This document shows positions 59,380 to 64,000 of a stretch of DNA of 64,000 nt, in pieces; position 1 is the first letter of the stretch, and the number at the start of each line of letters is the position of its first letter. The stretch comes from Rachycentron canadum (lineage: Eukaryota; Chordata; Actinopteri; Carangiformes; Rachycentridae): contig CM076662.1 of assembly GCA_038496675.1 (NCBI GenBank), positions 18,669,081 through 18,733,080 of the forward strand. Direction: 5' to 3'. The position numbers were made by a program, and so were the translations under genes. The notes under the pieces were generated by a model, which did not search any database, was not told the origin of the DNA, and worked only from the letters and a program-made list of their open reading frames with translations.

Positions 59380-62300
59380 CTACAGGGAGAAAAGACAACA
59401 AAATCAATTAGCAGTGCAGATTTTTAGGGTTTTATCAACTTTTTCTGACCTTTCGATGAAATACAAGATACAACCACATGAGGGCATCAGCTTTCAATTC
59501 TCCTTAAACGGACAATGTACTCCTTCCTACATACCATTCGCTTAGACGCACAATGCCATTATTGTATTTTTATGAATGGTTGATACAAGTGAAACCATGA
59601 AAACACAATTTGTCACACGTGTCACAGCATATTTACGTCTGGTCAAATAATCTTGTAAACACTTTTTTTTTTTTTTTTTGCTAGTTTCTGCCTCCTATCA
59701 AACTCCAGACTGCTTTCTCAACAGCATTCCTGCACTGAGATCAGACTGTTTCACTCTGACATTCCTCCATGGTCATGTCCTCAGTGATGGGCGTGGCGTC
59801 ACTTCTTCCACTGACCCCACAACATGTCTGTCGTTGGGCTCTAAACATGACCCTCCTCCCTTCTTCCACCTCATCTACACTGGAATCTTAAAAGCCTCTG
59901 TAGCTAAAGCAACTTGGTCTTAAACTTTGAGCTTTGTTAATGGAAACCAAATTTCTTGCCAAAGTTAAGGAAGTTTTGGTTATTTCACATTAGAGAAAGC
60001 TGGTGGCAGGTTAAGTTTTAAAATGTTATAAAAAATACTTACAAATGTTTTATTCCAAAGGTTCAATTATTACTTATCTCATCATAAATATAAATACTTA
60101 AGGTTTGGAAACACATTTTCATGATGTTTAAAGATAACAGTTGGGTTTGGATTAAGGGTTCCTTACAACAACATAATGTAATTTTTTAACTAAGTTGTAC
60201 ATTGATTTGTTGGAGTAGACTTTCTATTTAATGATATTTTTGGTTTCAGTAATAGATAAAATACTGTTCTAAAGTGAGAATATGTTTATTTGGCTGAAAA
60301 CTGGCCACAGTAGCCATAATTGACAATTTCAGGATAATGGTAAATGCTAAAACAAGTAGTGAAGAGTTATGAAGTTACACAGCAAAATCTTAAATTAAGT
60401 TAACTTAAGCTTTCTAACAATGGCCACATAAGTTACTAGTAATCATGGTGTGGCAATGCATTGAGGAATTTTATTGCCAATTTATATTTTATTGCCAATC
60501 AATCCAACTTCCCATTTACAAGCAAATGAAGTTAAACAAAGTGGCACAATCTGACTTTAAAGCTGACCTGGGAATAGTTTTGCCTATCACGTTTACCAAG
60601 AGCCAAACGTAACACGTTAAGACACAACATATCCTCGCATTTGTGACACTGAAACCAATGAATGATAAATGGATTAAGACATTTTATGACTCACTAGCTT
60701 TGTTTAACACTATCTTTGCCTGACTGACCAATGTTGGGACATTGGGATGAAACGATCAATCCACTGCTGCTAGATTGATTTCACTCTACTCTCAATGTTG
60801 GGTTGTTTTGGCTGCTAAAGTTCTGACAGACTGGTGCGAATTTTAAAGGTGATGTCATGTTTTCAACAAGCCCTGGAGACGAGCAATCTGGTGCGACATG
60901 GTTGCATCCAGCTGTACCTGCTGCGAAGCACCGAGGGTTATTTCCAGTTGAGACAAATTACTCAACCCACAACTGCAGATGCACTGCGCTGTGATCTAAT
61001 GAAGCTTTCATTAGTGCAGCACAGCCCATATCTCCTTGCTCTTGTACGATGGCTTTGTATGTAATGTCAGGGCCATAGTGGCATCTAAATGGAAGCTCCT
61101 GCTCTTTGATTCAGAGAAATTGACACTGATCAAAACTGATGTTTGTTGCATAACATTTTCTAACATCAAAGTGAATAAAATATTTCTGGATGGGGCAAGA
61201 ACTCAAATCCAGTATTAAGATTTCTTTACTACTTTGCTACACAAAATGTTGACGTGTAGTGGATACCAAAGAAGACAGTAAACACAACACAAGATAGACA
61301 TTTTTACAGTGAGGAAACAGTCCTAACCCCAGTGGTTGTCCTCCCCCCCATCCCCTCTGACACCCATCGCCCACTTGGCTCCACAAGTACTGTTCTGCAT
61401 GTTCCCAGCATACACAGAGAGACAATTATAAACAAGCAGAAAAAGGCCTGTTTATATTAGTCCCATTAAACACCTATGAAACAGTCAAAGCTGGGGAGGA
61501 GAAAAGCTGAACTGTGGGGAGTTACAAATATTAAGAAGGAGGCAAAAAGAGACAGAAATGGAAAAAGAAACCCTAAAAGCCTCACAGGATGACTCACTTG
61601 ATGCAAAGAGGGAGGGGAGGGGAGGCAGGGGGGACTGAAAAGAGGGAGGAACATGGGGGAAGCCCTGTGCCTCGGCCGCAGAAGAACACATAGTTTAAAC
61701 ACAGTGATGGAGTGAAATAGCAGAAGAGTGAGTCACCACCGGGCCCCTCTCTTCTACCACTCCTTTCTTTCCCTCCTCCTCTATCCCTCCTCCTCCCTTA
61801 TTTGTGGTAAGATTTTCCAATTTACTGATGTGTTCCAGATGTGCTACAGTCTGGCTGCTGTTGAACAACTGGTAACTTTGTCATATTTGCCAGGTCATTT
61901 CCTTTCCTTTCCTTTCCTTTCCTTTCCTTTCCTTTCCTTTCCTTTCCTTTCCCTCTCATAGTCTTACTTGGTGACTACTCCCTCTTTTTTCCATCTGTTG
62001 TCCCTCCCTCAATACCCCCACTCCAGCTTTATACTCAAGGTACCAATTATGCCTCATGTAAACCACTCAAAATAAACATATACAGGGGGTCATAATGGAA
62101 AAATCAATCCTGCCACTCCTACCGCCATTACTTTGCTGCTTATGGAATCAAGTCAGGAAAGAAATGGGAGAGGAAAATGGCAGAGGATAGAGAGAGAGAG
62201 AGACAGAGAGAGAGAGGAAAAAAAGAAAAAAAGAAACAAGAGGTCTGTGTGGAAAAAGTGTCTTTTCACAGCAGAGCATGGAAAACACGACAGGATCACA

Positions 62301-63494
62301 CAAACAGGGGCACTTCCCCACATGGAAGAGGTGCTGAAAATAGGTTCACTCGTCAGGACAGCAAACTGGATGTGACACCATCGTGCTCCTCTGCTCACTC
62401 ACACAGCAAGGGAGTGTGTTCTGCACAAACACACACACACACACATGCATTATGAGGCCAGAGTGCTCAGGAAACAACTGTTTTCCCAGTCTGAGAGGTC
62501 ATGAGTGCTGCTTTTTGTCATGACACAACATCACTGACTCAATTTCAACCATAATCCACTTAAAGGTGGTCTGTGGGTCGAAGCACAAGACCAGCTCTGT
62601 TGGCTCCTCTGTCCTACTTTGTGTGCATGTATGTGTGCCAGCATTTTCTCACAGAATAAGACCGGTGTCAGCCCAGAGAAGAGATTTTACACCATAATGA
62701 CATAATGATGATACTAAATCTCTATGGCAAAACTTTTCTCAAGAGAGAAACTTACTTCCTCATTTAACTGAACAACCTGGAACTTGGTGTGTAACTAAAC
62801 CCAAGCCTTAATAATTCAGGCAAAAGAATCACAACATCCACAAAACCAAAAAATAAGAGTAAAAGTCCCCTATCGACTAGTTTGACAGCTGTGTTTTAGG
62901 TTCATGCAGAAGTTCATTCATTGACAGTGAGGGTGGGTGTGCCGCCTGCCCCACCCTGCTCCCACCACGGACACTGCACTACAGCTTACTAAACACAAAT
63001 GGACACAAAAACACATACATAGGACTAAACAACACAGTTTTTAAGGATACTTTAAGAAAAATCAACTTGTGAAAACATAACGCAGTTGTTGAATATCTGA
63101 AAGTTACACACCATAAAAAATATATAGTAGAAAATCCTAAAGAAAATAACAATTATAAAATAATAATGTTACTAAAAACTCACCAAGAGGAAAATTACAA
63201 ATAATTTAATACTTTAAACGTTAATTCAGGTCACTAAACTCAACTCTTTGTACATGGGCACTTTTCCAACTGTGGACTCCTAAAATAAAATCGGAATTAA
63301 AGCTCATTTTGTAACTGTGAAAAACTAAAAATAAATAAAGCATTTCTCCGGCAGGTGTGGGTTGAAATACTTTTCCCATGAGCGATGCAGCCAAACAAGA
63401 TGCAACAAGTTGGAGCTGAAGAAACTTTCTCTTGCACACAACAACGTCGCACACAGTGAAAATCACCACATCACAACAGATGCCTGGTTGTTAC
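59380..63494 (-). other. Probable myadm 5' UTR intron
   Basis: On the gene strand an acceptor 'tctccctgtag' ends at 59380, giving a 125-bp 5' UTR before the ATG in exon 2. A donor AGCGAG|gtaaca lies at 63495/63494. The interval holds simple repeats but no exon I can support. Confidence 0.5.
61900..61952. repeat. (CCTTT)n pentanucleotide repeat
   Basis: About ten perfect TTTCC/CCTTT units lie in the probable myadm intron. Confidence 0.95.
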
Positions 63495-63600
63495 CTCGCT
63501 GGGCTCCGGTCTCCGGCGGCAGGGTCTTGGTTTGCACCTCCTCAGCTCCTAGACTGGACTTACTAGCGGCTCCGAGGAGCAACTCCCCGCCCACCAAAAC
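63495..63600 (-). promoter_or_regulatory. Candidate myadm first (non-coding) exon and promoter
   Basis: A locally GC- and CpG-richer patch ends in a good minus-strand donor and has no other gene assigned to it. Its distance from the myadm acceptor (4.1 kb) is reasonable for fish. Evidence is positional only. Confidence 0.35.
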
Positions 63601-63660
63601 CAAATTAGGCATCAAGTTTCTGCATCGTTATTATTATTATACGTCTGGGTTCCTCCCCTT

Positions 63661-63682
63661 CCTCCTCCTCCTCCTCCTCCTC
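63661..63682. repeat. (CTC)n microsatellite
   Basis: About seven CTC units, upstream of the candidate myadm first exon on the minus strand. It creates a poly-Glu frame that I do not take as coding. Confidence 0.85.
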
Positions 63683-63856
63683 TTCTCTGCTGCTTATCAT
63701 ACTCAGTGTAATGCAGCAAAAATTTACCTTACTTAAAAAATAAAATATCTGGATTAATATCACACATATTCTCTGATTGGAAGCATTGTGGAAACAAACC
63801 AAAACTTAAATTGATTATTTACTTTTATCATTAGTAATACTTATAATTTGTAATTG

Positions 63857-63858
63857 TT

Positions 63859-63928
<70 letters not shown>

Positions 63929-63965
63929 CATATGTGTGTGTGTATATATGTATACATACATACAT

Positions 63966-64000
<35 letters not shown>
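63857..64000. repeat. Compound (TA)n-(TG)n-(TA)n-(CA)n-(TA)n microsatellite
   Basis: From 63857, TATATA is followed by about 25 TG units, TATATACATATG, a short TG run, TATATG-TATACATACA, a short CA run and finally TATATA to the window edge. The TG and CA arms are complementary, so the tract could fold back on itself. It continues beyond the window. Confidence 0.9.

Noticed and set aside
61466..62455. Ser/Pro- and Glu/Arg-rich frames in the myadm upstream region
   Set aside because: They derive from CT/GA-rich and (CCTTT)n simple repeats, not from protein-coding sequence.

Overview
The window is vertebrate nuclear DNA, almost certainly from a ray-finned (teleost, perch-like) fish. Genes are split into many short exons with GT-AG introns and have vertebrate orthologues. 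The spaces between exons hold typical fish repeats: a Tc1-like transposon, L2-clade LINE pieces, a tRNA-derived SINE, non-autonomous repeats and many microsatellites. Nothing bacterial, plasmid-like or CRISPR-like is present. Exon boundaries were set by hand from splice sites, reading phase and family knowledge; no alignment was run.

Layout: (1) 345-3435 (+), 3' part of a Lifeguard/TMBIM membrane protein gene whose 5' end lies outside the window. (2) 4375-11055 (-), parp2, 17 coding exons, 647 aa, with an N-terminal WWE domain. (3) 11656-16736 (+), mettl17, 14 exons, 460 aa, head-to-head with parp2 across about 600 bp. (4) 17342-19908 (-), sdr39u1, 6 exons, 302 aa. (5) 20.8-23.4 kb (+), a CpG-rich promoter followed by small splice-like exons with no convincing reading frame: a candidate long non-coding RNA. 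(6) 24008-27144 (-), an ltb4r-like leukotriene B4 receptor split into four coding exons, with a Tc1-like element in its presumed 5' UTR intron. (7) 28.7-34.2 kb, gene-poor. (8) 34.9-35.7 kb, a 394-bp direct duplication with a single N at its junction, most likely an assembly error. (9) 35879-49905 (+), nfatc4, 13 exons, 903 aa, with an L2 LINE remnant in intron 1. (10) 50-58 kb, gene-poor repeat-rich spacer. (11) 58373-59254 (-), a myadm-like gene with a single coding exon and a probable non-coding first exon near 63.5 kb. (12) The last 150 bp are a compound microsatellite.

The genes do not form one pathway. They cover DNA-break signalling (PARP2), mitochondrial translation (METTL17), a short-chain-dehydrogenase-related protein (SDR39U1), leukocyte lipid-mediator sensing (LTB4R) and calcineurin-dependent transcription (NFATC4). 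From memory, the human orthologues of parp2, mettl17, sdr39u1, ltb4r and nfatc4 all lie on chromosome 14q11-q12, so the cluster looks like an old linkage group compacted in fish. The points most worth a second look are the phase 1-1 exon that encodes the PARP2 WWE domain, the His-Arg-Leu in place of the DRY motif in the receptor, the N-marked duplication before nfatc4, and the CpG-island transcript candidate.
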